Assembly (NCBI RefSeq): GCF_020148005.1
Contig: NZ_JAGXFD010000001.1
Span: forward strand, 134,011 to 198,010
Direction: 5' to 3'
Source: Modicisalibacter tunisiensis
Lineage (GTDB): Bacteria > Pseudomonadota > Gammaproteobacteria > Pseudomonadales > Halomonadaceae
DNA length: 64,000 nucleotides
Below, piece by piece: positions 11,220 to 20,917 of the stretch (position 1 is its first letter; each line of letters opens with the position of its first letter). The notes beneath the pieces are model-generated. The model made no database searches. It saw only the letters and a list, made by a program, of their open reading frames with translations, and was not told where the DNA came from. The translations under genes were made by a program, and so were the position numbers.

Positions 11220-12091
11220 GTGATGCCACGGAGTTCGACGTTCCCTTCCTGCTGGGCATGATGCGCCTGCACGAGGCTCACGCCCTGGATACGCCCGCGC
11301 GCCTGGCCGACTGGATCGAGGCGCGTCTCGACGAGGGCCTGCACTGGTTCGACCACGCCGACATCTACGGTGGCCGGGAGGGCGAGCGGCGTTTCGGCGA
11401 GGCCCTGCGCGCACGTCCCGCGCTCGCCGCGCGGGTGCGGGTGGTGACCAAGGCCGACATCGTGCTGCCCGAACTGGACACCTCGCCCCACGGCGTCAAG
11501 CATTACGACACGTCGCCCGGCTACGTGACGGCGGCCGTCGATGCCTCGCTGTCGCGGCTGGGCGTCGAGCGCCTCGATCACTTCCTGATCCACCGCCCCG
11601 ACCCGCTGATGGACGCCGAGGCCACGGCCGAGGCGCTGGACGGCCTCGTCGACAGCGGTAAGGTCGGCGCCATCGGCGTTTCCAACTTCCTGCCCGAACA
11701 GTGGCGACGCCTGCAGCGCGGCATGCGCCATCCGTTGACCGCCCACCAGCTGGAGCTGTCACTGGCCCACGCCGAGCCGCTGTTCGACGGCCTCTACGAT
11801 GCCCTGCTCAACGACGGCCAGCGCCCCATGGCCTGGTCGCCGCTGGGCGGCGGCACGGTATTCGAGGACGTGCTGGGCGGTTCGCTGGCCCGCCTCGCCC
11901 AGGAACTCGGTGCCTCCCGGGGCGGTATCGCCCTGGCCTGGCTGCGGCGCATCCCCGGCCGTCCGGTGCCGGTCATCGGCACCCTGCGTGACTCGCGCAT
12001 CCGCGAGCTGCTGCACGACGGCGAGGTGACGCTCGACCGGGCAACCTGGTTTGCGCTGCTCGAGGAGGCCCGCGGGCATCGCGTCGCCTGA
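11216..12091 (+). CDS. aldo/keto reductase
   Basis: A 291-residue NADPH-type aldo/keto reductase, coupled to the preceding gene by a four-base overlap. The (beta/alpha)8 signatures are present: WFDHADIYGG with the catalytic Asp/Tyr pair, KADIVLP with the lysine, LDHFLIHRPDPL with the histidine, and GVSNFLPEQW. The C-terminus GRPVPVIGTLRDSRIRE resembles the E. coli YdhF oxidoreductase group. Its sugar or carbonyl substrate is unknown; an in-operon role in sugar metabolism is inferred from position only. A GC-rich hairpin without a T-run (12096-12114) lies beyond the stop. Confidence 0.9.
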   Translation: MSDATEFDVPFLLGMMRLHEAHALDTPARLADWIEARLDEGLHWFDHADIYGGREGERRFGEALRARPALAARVRVVTKADIVLPELDTSPHGVKHYDTSPGYVTAAVDASLSRLGVERLDHFLIHRPDPLMDAEATAEALDGLVDSGKVGAIGVSNFLPEQWRRLQRGMRHPLTAHQLELSLAHAEPLFDGLYDALLNDGQRPMAWSPLGGGTVFEDVLGGSLARLAQELGASRGGIALAWLRRIPGRPVPVIGTLRDSRIRELLHDGEVTLDRATWFALLEEARGHRVA

Positions 12092-12234
12092 CGACGGGCG
12101 GCCCTCGGCCGCCCCCGTGACAAGCCGTGCGGGCTCTGCGAAGATCGGGTGACACGATTCACCTGATCGCGGCAGGGCCCCACGACGGCACGGGCCTGGC
12201 CGCGACGCCCTACACAACAAGAGGACACGCCCTT

Positions 12235-13902
12235 ATGTTCCAACTCACCCGCAGCGTGACCTGGCGCGCCCTCCAGGCGCTCCACCGGGAAACCACCCAC
12301 GACCGCATTCGCGATTACTTCGCCGCCGACCCGGCGCGCTTCGACAAGATGAGTCTGCGTGTCGGCGGACTGTTCCTCGACTACTCCAAGCATCACATCT
12401 CCGACGCCGTCCTCGCCAAACTGCTCGAACTCGCCGATCACTCGGCGCTGGTCCAGCGCCGGGCGCAGATGTTCTCCGGCGACATCATCAACGTCACCGA
12501 GGACCGCCCGGTACTGCACACCGCCCTGCGCAACCTCGGCGACGAGCCGGTGATGGTCGACGGCCACGACGTGATGCCCGAGATCACGCGTACCCGCGAG
12601 CAGATCCGCGCCTTCTCCGAGGCGGTGCGCGACGGCAGCTGGAAGGGCTATAACGGCCAGACGATCAAGGACGTGGTCAACATCGGCATCGGCGGTTCGG
12701 ACCTGGGGCCCAACATGGCCTGTCGGGCGCTGCTCAAGTACCGCAACCAGGCCCTCAACTTCCACTTCGTTTCCAACGTCGACGGCGCCCACATCCAGAA
12801 GGTCCTGCGCCGGCTCGACCCGGCGACCACGCTGTTCATCGTCTCGACCAAGACCTTCTCCACCCAGGAGACGCTGCTCAACGCCAAGACCGCGCGCCGC
12901 TGGTTCCTCGACAACGCCGGCGAGGACGCCGACGTGGGCGCCCACTTCGTCGCCGCCTCCACCAACCGCAAGGCGGCGATGGAATTCGGCATTCGTGAAG
13001 AGAACGTCTTCGAGTTCTGGGCCTGGGTCGGCGGGCGTTACTCGATGTGGTCGTCGATCGGCCTGCCCATCGCCCTGTCGATCGGCTTCGACGGTTTCAT
13101 GGAGCTGCTCGAGGGCGCCTACGAGATGGACCGCCACTTCATCGAGGCCCCCAACGCTCGCAACATGCCGGTGCTGATGGCGCTGATCGGCATCTGGTAC
13201 ATCAACTTTCACGGCGCCGAGACCCAGGCCATCGTGCCCTACGACCAGGCCCTGCATCAGCTGCCGGCCTTTCTCCAGCAGCTCGACATGGAGTCCAACG
13301 GCAAGTCAGTGGACATCTTCGGCCATCCGGTCGACTACAAGACCGGGCCGATCGTCTGGGGCCAGACCGGCTCCAACGGCCAGCACGCCTTCTTCCAGTT
13401 GCTCCACCAGGGCACCCGCTACGTGCCGATCGACTTCATCGCCTCGCTCAAGCCCGACGCTGGCATGGAGGAGCATCACTTCGCCCTGCTCACCAACATG
13501 CTCGCCCAGGCCAACGCCTTCATGGAGGGCAGCCAGCAGGGCAGCCAGCTCGACCCCTACAGCTGTCCGGGCAACCGCCCGTCGAGCACCCTGCTGCTCG
13601 ACGAGCTGACCCCGCGCAATCTCGGCGCGCTGATCGCGCTCTACGAGCACAAGGTGTTCGTCCAGGGGGTAATCTGGAACATCAACTCCTTCGACCAGTG
13701 GGGCGTGCAGCTCGGCAAGCGCATCGCCGGCGAGATCAGCGAGCGCATCGACGAGCGGGTTCAGGATTTCGACGCCTCCACCCAGGGTCTGCTGGCCCTG
13801 GTGCGCCAGCACTTTCCCGCCCACTCGGACCGGGACGCGGGCACGGCCGACGCGCCCGACAAGGGCAAGGCCAAATCCCCCAGCCGGAGCAAGCGCTCAT
13901 GA
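12235..13902 (+). CDS. pgi: glucose-6-phosphate isomerase
   Basis: A 555-residue cytoplasmic enzyme interconverting glucose 6-phosphate and fructose 6-phosphate. I chose the ATG at 12235 (MFQLTRSVTWRALQ); the frame opens 108 bases earlier but that part is unlike the family. Family signatures include VNIGIGGSDLGPNM, VSTKTFSTQETL, WVGGRYSMWSSIGLP and GQTGSNGQHAFFQLLHQG. Length agrees with standard Pgi. A 143-base gap separates it from the aldo/keto reductase gene, so it may have a second promoter, and it overlaps the fructokinase start by four bases. The C-terminal tail (after about 530) is charged and probably disordered. Confidence 0.96.
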   Translation: MFQLTRSVTWRALQALHRETTHDRIRDYFAADPARFDKMSLRVGGLFLDYSKHHISDAVLAKLLELADHSALVQRRAQMFSGDIINVTEDRPVLHTALRNLGDEPVMVDGHDVMPEITRTREQIRAFSEAVRDGSWKGYNGQTIKDVVNIGIGGSDLGPNMACRALLKYRNQALNFHFVSNVDGAHIQKVLRRLDPATTLFIVSTKTFSTQETLLNAKTARRWFLDNAGEDADVGAHFVAASTNRKAAMEFGIREENVFEFWAWVGGRYSMWSSIGLPIALSIGFDGFMELLEGAYEMDRHFIEAPNARNMPVLMALIGIWYINFHGAETQAIVPYDQALHQLPAFLQQLDMESNGKSVDIFGHPVDYKTGPIVWGQTGSNGQHAFFQLLHQGTRYVPIDFIASLKPDAGMEEHHFALLTNMLAQANAFMEGSQQGSQLDPYSCPGNRPSSTLLLDELTPRNLGALIALYEHKVFVQGVIWNINSFDQWGVQLGKRIAGEISERIDERVQDFDASTQGLLALVRQHFPAHSDRDAGTADAPDKGKAKSPSRSKRS

Positions 13903-14879
13903 TCCCTGTCATCGCCTTCGGCGAGGCGCTCGTCGACATGCTTTCCAGCCGCCTCGGCGACGCCGCCGGCGGTCCCGAAACCTTCACGCCCTATGCCGGC
14001 GGCGCGCCGGCCAACGTCGCCGTGGCCTGTGCCCGGCTCGGCGTGGAAAGCCACTTTCTGGGCATGGTCGGCGACGACCGCTTCGGCCGCTTCCTGACCG
14101 CCGAGATGGCCAGCCACGGCGTCGACACCTCGGGCGTGGTGACGACGCAGGAAGCCCGCACCGCGCTGGCCTTCGTCTCCCGCGACGCCGACGGCGAGCG
14201 CACCTTCGACTTCTACCGGCCGCCCGCTGCCGATCTGCTCTACCGCCTCGAGCACCTGCCGGCGGGGGTGTTCGCCGAGCCGGCGATCGTCCACCTGTGC
14301 AGCAACAGCCTCACCGAGGAAGCGATCGCCGAGACCACCCTGGCGCTGGCCGACATCGCCCGGCGCTCGGGCAGCCTGGTCAGCGTCGACGCCAACCTGC
14401 GCCACACCCTGTGGCCCGGGGGGCAAGTCGACATCGGCCGCGTCACCGCCCTGCTCGATCGCGCCGACCTGCTCAAGCTCTCCGCCGAGGAGGTCGAGGC
14501 ACTGCGCGGCGATCACCCGGTGGAAGCCTGGCTCAATCAGCGCTTTGCCGCTGGGGTGAAGTTGATCGTGATCACCGACGGCGCCGCGCCCGTGGAGGTA
14601 CACCGGCTGAACCAGCGACTCACGGTCACGCCGCCGGCCGTCAAGGCCGTCGATACCACCGCCGGCGGCGATGCCTTCATCGGTGGCCTGCTCGCCCTGC
14701 TCGCCGAGGACGACGTCGATGCCGGGTCATTCGCCGCCTGGTGCGACGACACGGCGCGCCTCGAGCGGGCGGTGGAAGTGGCCTGCCGCTGCGGCGCCCA
14801 CGCCGTGACCCGCCCCGGTGCCTACGCCGCGCTGCCGTCGAAGGCGGATCTCGACCAGCTCAGGGGCGAGGCGAAGTAG
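13899..14879 (+). CDS. fructokinase-like PfkB-family carbohydrate kinase
   Basis: A 326-residue ribokinase-fold (PfkB) kinase. It begins MIPVIAFGEALVDML and carries GGAPANVAVACARLG (34-48) and DTTAGGDAFIGG with the catalytic Asp258 and anion hole. The sequence most resembles bacterial fructokinases that phosphorylate fructose to fructose 6-phosphate, which would feed directly into Pgi, its coupled upstream neighbour (ATGA overlap). 2-Keto-3-deoxygluconate kinase is the main alternative, since KDG kinases look similar and would also suit an Entner-Doudoroff operon. Confidence 0.85.
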   Translation: MIPVIAFGEALVDMLSSRLGDAAGGPETFTPYAGGAPANVAVACARLGVESHFLGMVGDDRFGRFLTAEMASHGVDTSGVVTTQEARTALAFVSRDADGERTFDFYRPPAADLLYRLEHLPAGVFAEPAIVHLCSNSLTEEAIAETTLALADIARRSGSLVSVDANLRHTLWPGGQVDIGRVTALLDRADLLKLSAEEVEALRGDHPVEAWLNQRFAAGVKLIVITDGAAPVEVHRLNQRLTVTPPAVKAVDTTAGGDAFIGGLLALLAEDDVDAGSFAAWCDDTARLERAVEVACRCGAHAVTRPGAYAALPSKADLDQLRGEAK

Positions 14880-14898
14880 CCACCCGCCCGCCTGCCGA

Positions 14899-15567
14899 TT
14901 ACGCGGTAGGCAGACGCCGCGCCAGCCAGTCGCCGATATCGGCGATCTGCTGCGGGCACAGGGCGTGGGCCATCGGGTAGGTACGATAATGCGCCGGCAA
15001 GCCCAGCTCGCGCGCCCGGTCGTAGCCGGCCCGACCCAGCGACTCGGGAACGATCGGATCGAAGGTGCCGTGATGTACCTCGACCGCCAGGTCGCGGTTG
15101 GCCTCGGCAACGCTGAGCGTGTCGCCGGTGGCGAAGTAGGTGGACATCGCCAGCAGGCCGGCGAGCGGGTGTGGATAGGTCAACGCTGCCTGGTAGGCGA
15201 CCGCCCCACCCTGCGAGAAGCCGGCAATCACGATCCGCCGGCTGTCGATACCCGCCTCACGCTGAGCATCGATCAGCGCCTGAACGGTCTGCGCCGAGGC
15301 TTCGAGCTGATCGACATCGATCTTGCGCGACAGGTCCATCTCGAGGATGTCGTACCAGGCCGGCATGCGCATGCCGCCGTTGACGGTCACCGCCCGGCTC
15401 GGCGCATGCGGCAGGACTACCCGCAGGCCCAGGTCGCGCGGCAGCCCGAGCGCCGGCACCAGCGGTTCGAAGTCGCCGCCATCGGCCCCCAGGCCGTGCA
15501 GCAGAATCAGTGCGGCGTCCGCCGCCTGCCCGTGGCGGGATTCGATCACCAATGGCTCGCGTGCCAT
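14899..15567 (-). CDS. carboxylesterase / phospholipase-carboxylesterase family
   Basis: A 222-residue cytoplasmic alpha/beta hydrolase, without signal peptide, that hydrolyses short-chain esters. Start at 15567 follows AAGGAGAATGGC. The Ser118-Asp170-His201 triad appears in GFSQGG, GTFDPIVP and YPMAHALCP, and ILLHGLGADGGDF is the oxyanion-hole loop. This is the pattern of Pseudomonas EstB/carboxylesterase II and of YpfH-like proteins. It converges with the fructokinase gene and runs divergently from the CysB-like regulator gene. Confidence 0.92.
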   Translation of the reverse strand: MAREPLVIESRHGQAADAALILLHGLGADGGDFEPLVPALGLPRDLGLRVVLPHAPSRAVTVNGGMRMPAWYDILEMDLSRKIDVDQLEASAQTVQALIDAQREAGIDSRRIVIAGFSQGGAVAYQAALTYPHPLAGLLAMSTYFATGDTLSVAEANRDLAVEVHHGTFDPIVPESLGRAGYDRARELGLPAHYRTYPMAHALCPQQIADIGDWLARRLPTA

Positions 15568-15635
15568 GCCATTCTCCTTGAGCAAATTTCAGGGGCGGGA
15601 CAGCTTCTACCCACCGACGTCACATGGTGTGCATT

Positions 15636-15685
15636 TTGATATGGATATCAAGAAAACCTATTTATAGTAATAAAAAATAGGTTTT
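15636..15685. promoter_or_regulatory. two palindromes upstream of the CysB-like regulator
   Basis: An unusually AT-rich stretch in a GC-rich window. TTGATAT-GG-ATATCAA (15636-15651) is a perfect palindrome of the T-N11-A type bound by LysR-family proteins. Immediately after it, AAAACCTATTT (15653-15663) and AAATAGGTTTT (15675-15685) form a perfect 11-bp inverted repeat with an 11-base spacer. They lie 36-85 bases before the regulator start and also upstream of the divergent esterase gene, so autoregulation is likely. Binding is inferred. Confidence 0.5.
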
Positions 15686-15720
15686 ATATTCCCACTAATA
15701 CTTAGCCGTTAGGGAAGACC

Positions 15721-16656
15721 ATGAATCTCCAGCAGCTTCGCATCGTACGCGAGACGGTGCGACAGAGTTTCAACCTCACGGAAGCGGCCAACGCTCTTTT
15801 CACTTCCCAATCGGGGGCCAGCAAGCACATACGCGATCTGGAAGACGAGTTGGGCGTCGAATTGTTCGAGCGCCGGGGAAAGCGCATCTTGGGTCTCTCG
15901 TTAGCTGGCAAGTCGCTTGTGGACACCATCGAGCGCATTCTGCTGGATGTCGAGAACCTCAAGCGCTCAGCCTATCAGCTCGCCCATCAGGACCAGGGCA
16001 GCTTGGCCATCGCGACCACACATACTCAAGCGCGTTATGCACTTCCACCGGTAATAGCTCGCTTCAAGGAGGCATTTCCCAAGGTCCATCTGGAACTGCA
16101 CCAATGCAGCCCCGGTGAAATCGTGTCTCTTCTCAAGGCTGGCAAGGTGGACCTGGGCATAGCCACCGAAGCCTTGCACCAAGAGGGACAGCAATTCGTC
16201 TGTTTTCCTTTCTACCACTGGTATCACGGCGTGATTGTTCCCGAGACCCACCCGTTGACGCGCGAGGTCAAGTTGACGCTAGAGCGTATCGCCGACTACC
16301 CGATCGTCACCTATCACGAAGGATTCACCGGTCGCGCCCGAATCGACCAAGCCTTTGCCGAAGCCAACGTCTCTCCCGACGTCGTACTCACGGCATTGGA
16401 TGCCGACGTCATCAAGACCTATGTCGAGCTCGACATGGGCGTCGGCCTGATCGCCTCGGTCGCGTTTCACGCCCAGCGCGACCATGGCCTGAAATTGATC
16501 GACGCTTCACACCTATTTCCATGCAATACGACCTACATCGCCCTGCGGCGAGGCCATTTCCTGCGCAGCTTCGCCTACCAGTTCCTCCAGCTGTGCCACA
16601 ACGATCTCGATCCCGAAACCGTGCAGCGTGCATTGAGCCCAGCGCTGGGCGGCTAG
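15721..16656 (+). CDS. CysB/Cbl-like LysR-family regulator
   Basis: A 311-residue LysR-type regulator. The N-terminal winged helix-turn-helix (MNLQQLRIVRETVRQSFNLT, then ALFTSQSGASKHIRDLEDEL at 26-45) is nearly the CysB/Cbl recognition helix. The effector domain contains ATTHTQARYALPPVI, the region where CysB binds O-acetylserine or sulfate. It precedes a sulfate ABC importer operon on the same strand, so control of inorganic sulfur uptake (and perhaps of the adjacent sulfonate genes) is expected. Whether it is the global CysB or a local Cbl-like paralogue cannot be told from this window; it is slightly shorter than E. coli CysB. Confidence 0.9.
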   Translation: MNLQQLRIVRETVRQSFNLTEAANALFTSQSGASKHIRDLEDELGVELFERRGKRILGLSLAGKSLVDTIERILLDVENLKRSAYQLAHQDQGSLAIATTHTQARYALPPVIARFKEAFPKVHLELHQCSPGEIVSLLKAGKVDLGIATEALHQEGQQFVCFPFYHWYHGVIVPETHPLTREVKLTLERIADYPIVTYHEGFTGRARIDQAFAEANVSPDVVLTALDADVIKTYVELDMGVGLIASVAFHAQRDHGLKLIDASHLFPCNTTYIALRRGHFLRSFAYQFLQLCHNDLDPETVQRALSPALGG

Positions 16657-16796
16657 CCAATATTCTTTTCTGCGATAAACAATCCTTTTTTTATTCGTTC
16701 ATGAATCGCCCTCCTTGCGGTTAGATACTGATATCTCATCAAGCCAATCATCCAGCTGGCCTCATGCGTCACTGCATCCGCAAGAAAGGAGTTCTC

Positions 16797-17819
16797 ATGC
16801 TGCATCTTTCACCGACCATCAAGCACTGGCTGGCCCTGGGCGTCCTGGGGTCCTCGATCCTCTCGGGAAGCGCGCTGGCCAAGGATATCGAACTGCTCAA
16901 TGTCTCCTACGACCCCACGCGGGAGCTCTACAAGCAGTACAACGCCTGGTTCGAGGATTACTGGAAGGAGCAGACCGGCGACACCCTTCAGGTCAAGCAG
17001 TCGCATGGCGGTTCCGGCGGGCAGGCACGCTCGATCATCGATGGCTCGCCCGCCGACGTTGCCACTCTCGCGGTCTCGGTGGACATTCAGGGTATCGTCG
17101 AGAACTCCAATCTGATCGAGCCCGGCTGGCAATCGGAACTACCTTATAACTCGGCCCCTTATACCACCGTTCAGGTGTTCCTGGTTCGCGAAGGCAACCC
17201 CAAGGATATTCACAACTGGGACGACCTGGTGCGCGAGGATGTCCAGGTCATCACCCCCAACCCCAAGACCTCGGGCGGCGCGCGCTGGAACTTCCTGGCA
17301 GCGTACGGGTGGGCACTGGATCAATACGGCAGTGAAGACAAAGCCCGGGACTACATCAACAAGCTGTACAAGAACGTCCCGGTACTGGATTCCGGCGCGC
17401 GGGGGGCGACCAATACCTTCGTCCAGCGCCATATCGGTGACGTCTTGATCACCTACGAGAACGAGGCGCTGCTGGCCACCGAGGAACTGGGGCCAGATCA
17501 GTTCGACATCGTGGTACCCAAGAAGACGGTGCTGGTCGAGACCCCGGTTGCGGTGGTCGACGCCAATGCCAAGAAACACGGCACCACGAAAGTTGCCACG
17601 GCCTATCTGGAAAAGCTGTTTGAACCCAAGGCCCAGAAAATTGCCGCGGAGAACTATTACCGCCCCCGCGACAATGACATTCTCGCCGAGTTCAGCGATC
17701 GCTATGCCGACGTCGACACCTTCACGGTGGAGGAAAAATTCGGCAGCTGGGAGAAGGCTCAGGCCAAGTTCTTCGATGATGGCGGCGTCTTCGATCAGAT
17801 CTATCAACCCCAGGGATGA
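16797..17819 (+). CDS. sbp: sulfate/thiosulfate ABC transporter, periplasmic binding protein
   Basis: A 340-residue secreted receptor with a signal peptide at about 1-24 (cleavage after SGSALA). The start at 16797 follows AAAGGAG; an upstream ATG at 16764 has no ribosome site. LLNVSYDPTRELY, QSHGGSGGQARSI and NPKTSGGARWNFLAAYGWA are the sulfate-ligating loops of the Sbp/CysP family. CysP (thiosulfate) is a close alternative; the two cannot be separated by eye. First gene of the importer operon, 141 bases after the regulator gene. That spacer includes ATTCGTTCATGAAT (16693-16706), a possible LysR-type site. Confidence 0.93.
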   Translation: MLHLSPTIKHWLALGVLGSSILSGSALAKDIELLNVSYDPTRELYKQYNAWFEDYWKEQTGDTLQVKQSHGGSGGQARSIIDGSPADVATLAVSVDIQGIVENSNLIEPGWQSELPYNSAPYTTVQVFLVREGNPKDIHNWDDLVREDVQVITPNPKTSGGARWNFLAAYGWALDQYGSEDKARDYINKLYKNVPVLDSGARGATNTFVQRHIGDVLITYENEALLATEELGPDQFDIVVPKKTVLVETPVAVVDANAKKHGTTKVATAYLEKLFEPKAQKIAAENYYRPRDNDILAEFSDRYADVDTFTVEEKFGSWEKAQAKFFDDGGVFDQIYQPQG

Positions 17820-17913
17820 TCATGACGCCCTTCGTGTTTACGCCGGGCCATGGGATGGCTCGGCGTCCTGACGTTGCATGCCCCATCAACGCGCACAGCA
17901 GCGAGGTACCGCT

Positions 17914-18750
17914 ATGAGTGTCTTGGCGTGGCGACGCCCTTCGCTGATGCCCGGCTTCGGCCTGAGTGTCGGCTACACCGTGGTGTATCTGAGCCTGATC
18001 GTGCTGATCCCCCTCTCGGCGGTCTTCATCGAGACCTCGGAACTGGGCTGGGGGCGTTTCTGGGACACAGTGAGCGCACCGCGGGTCGTCGCGGCGTTGC
18101 AGACCAGCTTCGGGGCCTCGCTGATCGCCGCCACCATCAACGCCGTGTTCGGCCTGCTGGTGGCCTGGGTGCTGGTTCGCAACCCATTTCCCGGGCGCAA
18201 GCTCATCGATGGCCTGGTCGATCTGCCGTTCGCCCTACCCACGGCCGTGGCGGGCATCGCGCTGACCGCGATCTATGCCCCGACCGGCTGGATCGGCCAG
18301 TGGCTGCAGCCGCTGGGGCTGCAGATCGGCTATCAGCCGGCGGGGATCGTCGTGGCGCTGATCTTCATCGGCTTGCCGTTCGTGGTTCGCACCGTGCAAC
18401 CGATCCTCGAGGATCTCGACCCCGAATTCGAGGAAGCGGCGGTCAGCCTCGGCGCCAATCGCTGGACCACCTTCCGGCGCGTCGTTCTGCCCGAACTCTG
18501 GCCGGCGCTGCTGACCGGTTACGCCCTGGCCTTCGCCCGTGGCGTCGGGGAGTACGGCTCGGTCATCTTCATCGCCGGCAACATGCCCATGGTCTCGGAA
18601 ATCGCGCCGCTGCTGATCGTCACCAAGCTCGAGCAGTTCGAATATGCCGAGGCCACCGCCATCGCCGCCGCGATGCTGGTGCTGTCGTTCGTCATCCTGC
18701 TGTGCATCAACGGTCTTCAATGGTGGCGCACCAATCGCCACGCCGCGTAG
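17914..18750 (+). CDS. cysT: sulfate ABC transporter permease CysT (CysU)
   Basis: A 278-residue inner-membrane permease with six predicted helices, one half of the sulfate channel. The ATG at 17914 follows GCGAGGTACCGCT. The cytoplasmic coupling motif EEAAVSLGANRWTTFRRVVL (EAA loop, about 176-195) contacts the CysA ATPase. GFGLSVGYTVVYLSLIVLIP starts the first helix. It lies between the binding-protein gene and cysW in the usual cys order. Confidence 0.94.
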   Translation: MSVLAWRRPSLMPGFGLSVGYTVVYLSLIVLIPLSAVFIETSELGWGRFWDTVSAPRVVAALQTSFGASLIAATINAVFGLLVAWVLVRNPFPGRKLIDGLVDLPFALPTAVAGIALTAIYAPTGWIGQWLQPLGLQIGYQPAGIVVALIFIGLPFVVRTVQPILEDLDPEFEEAAVSLGANRWTTFRRVVLPELWPALLTGYALAFARGVGEYGSVIFIAGNMPMVSEIAPLLIVTKLEQFEYAEATAIAAAMLVLSFVILLCINGLQWWRTNRHAA

Positions 18751-18766
18751 CCAAGGAGATCTGTCA

Positions 18767-19663
18767 ATGAAGATCACTACCGTCAACGGTTCGTCACCCA
18801 CCGCGCATGCACGGCCGACTGACGCCAGGCAAGCAGCGTGGCCACGGATTGTGATGACCGGAGTGGCACTGGGCTTTCTGCTGGTCTTTCTGGTTTTGCC
18901 GTTGATCGCGGTGATGACCCAGGCCCTGGCCAAGGGATTCGGAACCTACATGAGTGCGCTGTCCGATCCGGCGGCCTTGCACGCCATCTATCTCACCCTG
19001 ATCGTAACGGCCGTCGCCGTACCGCTGAACCTGGTGTTCGGGGTGGCCGCAGCCTGGACAGTCACCAAGTTCGATTTTCGCGGCAAGAGCCTTCTGGTCA
19101 CGCTGATCGACCTGCCCTTTGCCGTCTCGCCGGTGATCGCCGGACTGATCTACATCCTGCTCTATGGGGCACATGGCTGGCTGGGGCCGTGGCTCGATGC
19201 CCATGACATCAATATCGTCTTCGCGCTGCCCGGCCTGGTGCTAGCGACACTCTTCGTCACCTTCCCCTTCGTCGCCCGTGAGCTGATTCCGGTCATGGAG
19301 GCCCAGGGGCGTGCCGAGGAAGAAGCGGCGCTGTCGCTGGGTGCCTCGGGCTGGCAGACGTTTCTGCGTGTCACGCTGCCCAACGTCAAGTGGGGGCTCA
19401 TGTATGGCGTCATCCTCTGCAGTGCACGGGCGATGGGTGAATTCGGTGCCGTCTCCGTAGTCTCGGGGCATATCCGCGGCGAGACCAACACGATGCCGTT
19501 GCATATCGAGATTCTCTACAACGAATACCAGTACGCGGCCGCCTTCGCCGTGGCTTCGCTGCTCGCCTTGCTGGCGCTGGTAACCCTGGCCGCCAAGGCC
19601 TTCGTGGAATGGCGCGCCAGCCGTTCTCATGCCCTTTATGATTTGGAGGCCTCGCCGACATGA
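18767..19663 (+). CDS. cysW: sulfate ABC transporter permease CysW
   Basis: A 298-residue inner-membrane permease pairing with CysT. I chose ATG 18767, preceded by CAAGGAGATCTGTCA; the open frame begins inside cysT but those residues are arginine/cysteine-rich shadow. Six hydrophobic segments and the EAA motif [20 protein letters not shown] are visible, along with the CysW-like phrase [20 protein letters not shown]. It is coupled to cysA by a four-base ATGA overlap. Confidence 0.94.
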   Translation: MKITTVNGSSPTAHARPTDARQAAWPRIVMTGVALGFLLVFLVLPLIAVMTQALAKGFGTYMSALSDPAALHAIYLTLIVTAVAVPLNLVFGVAAAWTVTKFDFRGKSLLVTLIDLPFAVSPVIAGLIYILLYGAHGWLGPWLDAHDINIVFALPGLVLATLFVTFPFVARELIPVMEAQGRAEEEAALSLGASGWQTFLRVTLPNVKWGLMYGVILCSARAMGEFGAVSVVSGHIRGETNTMPLHIEILYNEYQYAAAFAVASLLALLALVTLAAKAFVEWRASRSHALYDLEASPT

Positions 19664-20823
19664 GCATCACCGCACGCGCTATTACCAAACGCTTCGGAGC
19701 CTTCACGGCACTCGACGATATCAATCTGGACGTCGAGAGCGGTGATCTCATCGCCTTGCTGGGGCCGTCTGGGTGCGGCAAGACTACGCTGCTGCGCGTC
19801 ATCGCCGGGATGGAATTTCCCGACGAAGGCGCGGTCCTGCTCGATGGCGAGGACATGACCCATGCGCATATCCAGCGCCGCGAGGTCGGCTTCGTCTTCC
19901 AACACTATGCCCTGTTCCGGCATATGACGGTCTTCGAGAATGTCGCCTTCGGCCTGCGCTCGCGGCCGCGCCGGGAACGACCTTCCGAACAGGCCATTCG
20001 CCACAAGGTTCACGAACTCCTCGAGCTCGTTCAACTGGGGTGGCTGGCCGATCGTTTCCCCGCCCAGCTGTCTGGCGGACAACGCCAGCGCATCGCGCTG
20101 GCGCGGGCACTGGCCATCGAGCCGCGCTATCTCCTGCTCGACGAACCGTTCGGGGCACTCGATGCCAGCGTACGCAAGGAGCTACGCCGCTGGCTGCGTC
20201 ATCTACATGACGAATTGCACGTCACCAGCCTGTTCGTGACCCACGACCAGGAGGAGGCCATGGAAGTCGCCAGCCGCATCGTGGTGATGAACAAGGGCCG
20301 CATCGAGCAGGTGGGCACCCCCGAGGAGATCTACGATCACCCAGCTACTCCATTCGTCTCGACCTTCATCGGTAACGTGAATGTCCTGAAAGGCCACATT
20401 AGCAATGGCAGACTGTTGTCCGGCGACTGGCAGTTGCCACTGGGCGAAGACACGCCGAGCGTGGCGAAGGGCGCGTCCATCACCGGGTATGTTCGCCCCC
20501 ACGACATCGCACTGTTACGACCGCAAGCCACACCTGAAGCCGCCGGTCTGCCACGCGGCCGTGTGCATCATATCCAGCCGATGGGCGGCACCTATCAGTT
20601 CGAGATCGCCCCACTCGATCCGGTCGAGCTGCTCGACAAGTCGATTCTCGAGGTCGAGTTGTCGCGTCGCGATGCCGCCCACTTGAACCTCGCCGTGGGC
20701 GAGACCGTCGCCATGCAAGCGCTCACCATCCACTGGTACGAGACCGCCGTGTCGCAGGCTGACGGCGACAGGCAACAGGAAGAGGTATCGGCCGAGACAC
20801 CTCGCCGAGCCGTCGCGACATAG
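19660..20823 (+). CDS. cysA: sulfate/thiosulfate ABC transporter ATPase
   Basis: A 387-residue ATP-binding subunit that drives sulfate import. The Walker [10 protein letters not shown] lies at 35-43, the ABC signature is [15 protein letters not shown], and Walker B/D-loop is [12 protein letters not shown]. The region after about 240 is the TOBE-type regulatory domain (VRPHDIALL). Length is typical for CysA. It ends the operon and a strong inverted repeat follows its stop. Confidence 0.95.
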   Translation: MSITARAITKRFGAFTALDDINLDVESGDLIALLGPSGCGKTTLLRVIAGMEFPDEGAVLLDGEDMTHAHIQRREVGFVFQHYALFRHMTVFENVAFGLRSRPRRERPSEQAIRHKVHELLELVQLGWLADRFPAQLSGGQRQRIALARALAIEPRYLLLDEPFGALDASVRKELRRWLRHLHDELHVTSLFVTHDQEEAMEVASRIVVMNKGRIEQVGTPEEIYDHPATPFVSTFIGNVNVLKGHISNGRLLSGDWQLPLGEDTPSVAKGASITGYVRPHDIALLRPQATPEAAGLPRGRVHHIQPMGGTYQFEIAPLDPVELLDKSILEVELSRRDAAHLNLAVGETVAMQALTIHWYETAVSQADGDRQQEEVSAETPRRAVAT

Positions 20824-20855
20824 CGATCGCTGACAGAGCGTGGTGCTCATCACGG

Positions 20856-20892
20856 AACGCTAACGGCGTCCTTGCCGGGCGCCGTTAGCGTT
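20856..20892 (+). terminator. strong hairpin after cysA
   Basis: AACGCTAACGGCG (20856-20868) and CGCCGTTAGCGTT (20880-20892) form a perfect 13-bp stem with an 11-base loop, ending in a short T-run. It lies 32 bases after the cysA stop and 26 bases beyond the stop of the convergent EAL-like gene, so it may terminate both strands. Confidence 0.75.
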
Positions 20893-20917
20893 TCGGCTGA
20901 CCGCGCATGTTGAATCG

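Noticed and set aside
12095-12114. Terminator after the aldo/keto reductase gene
   Set aside because: GGGCGGCC/GGCCGCCC forms a hairpin but no T-run follows, and GC-rich hairpins are expected by chance here.
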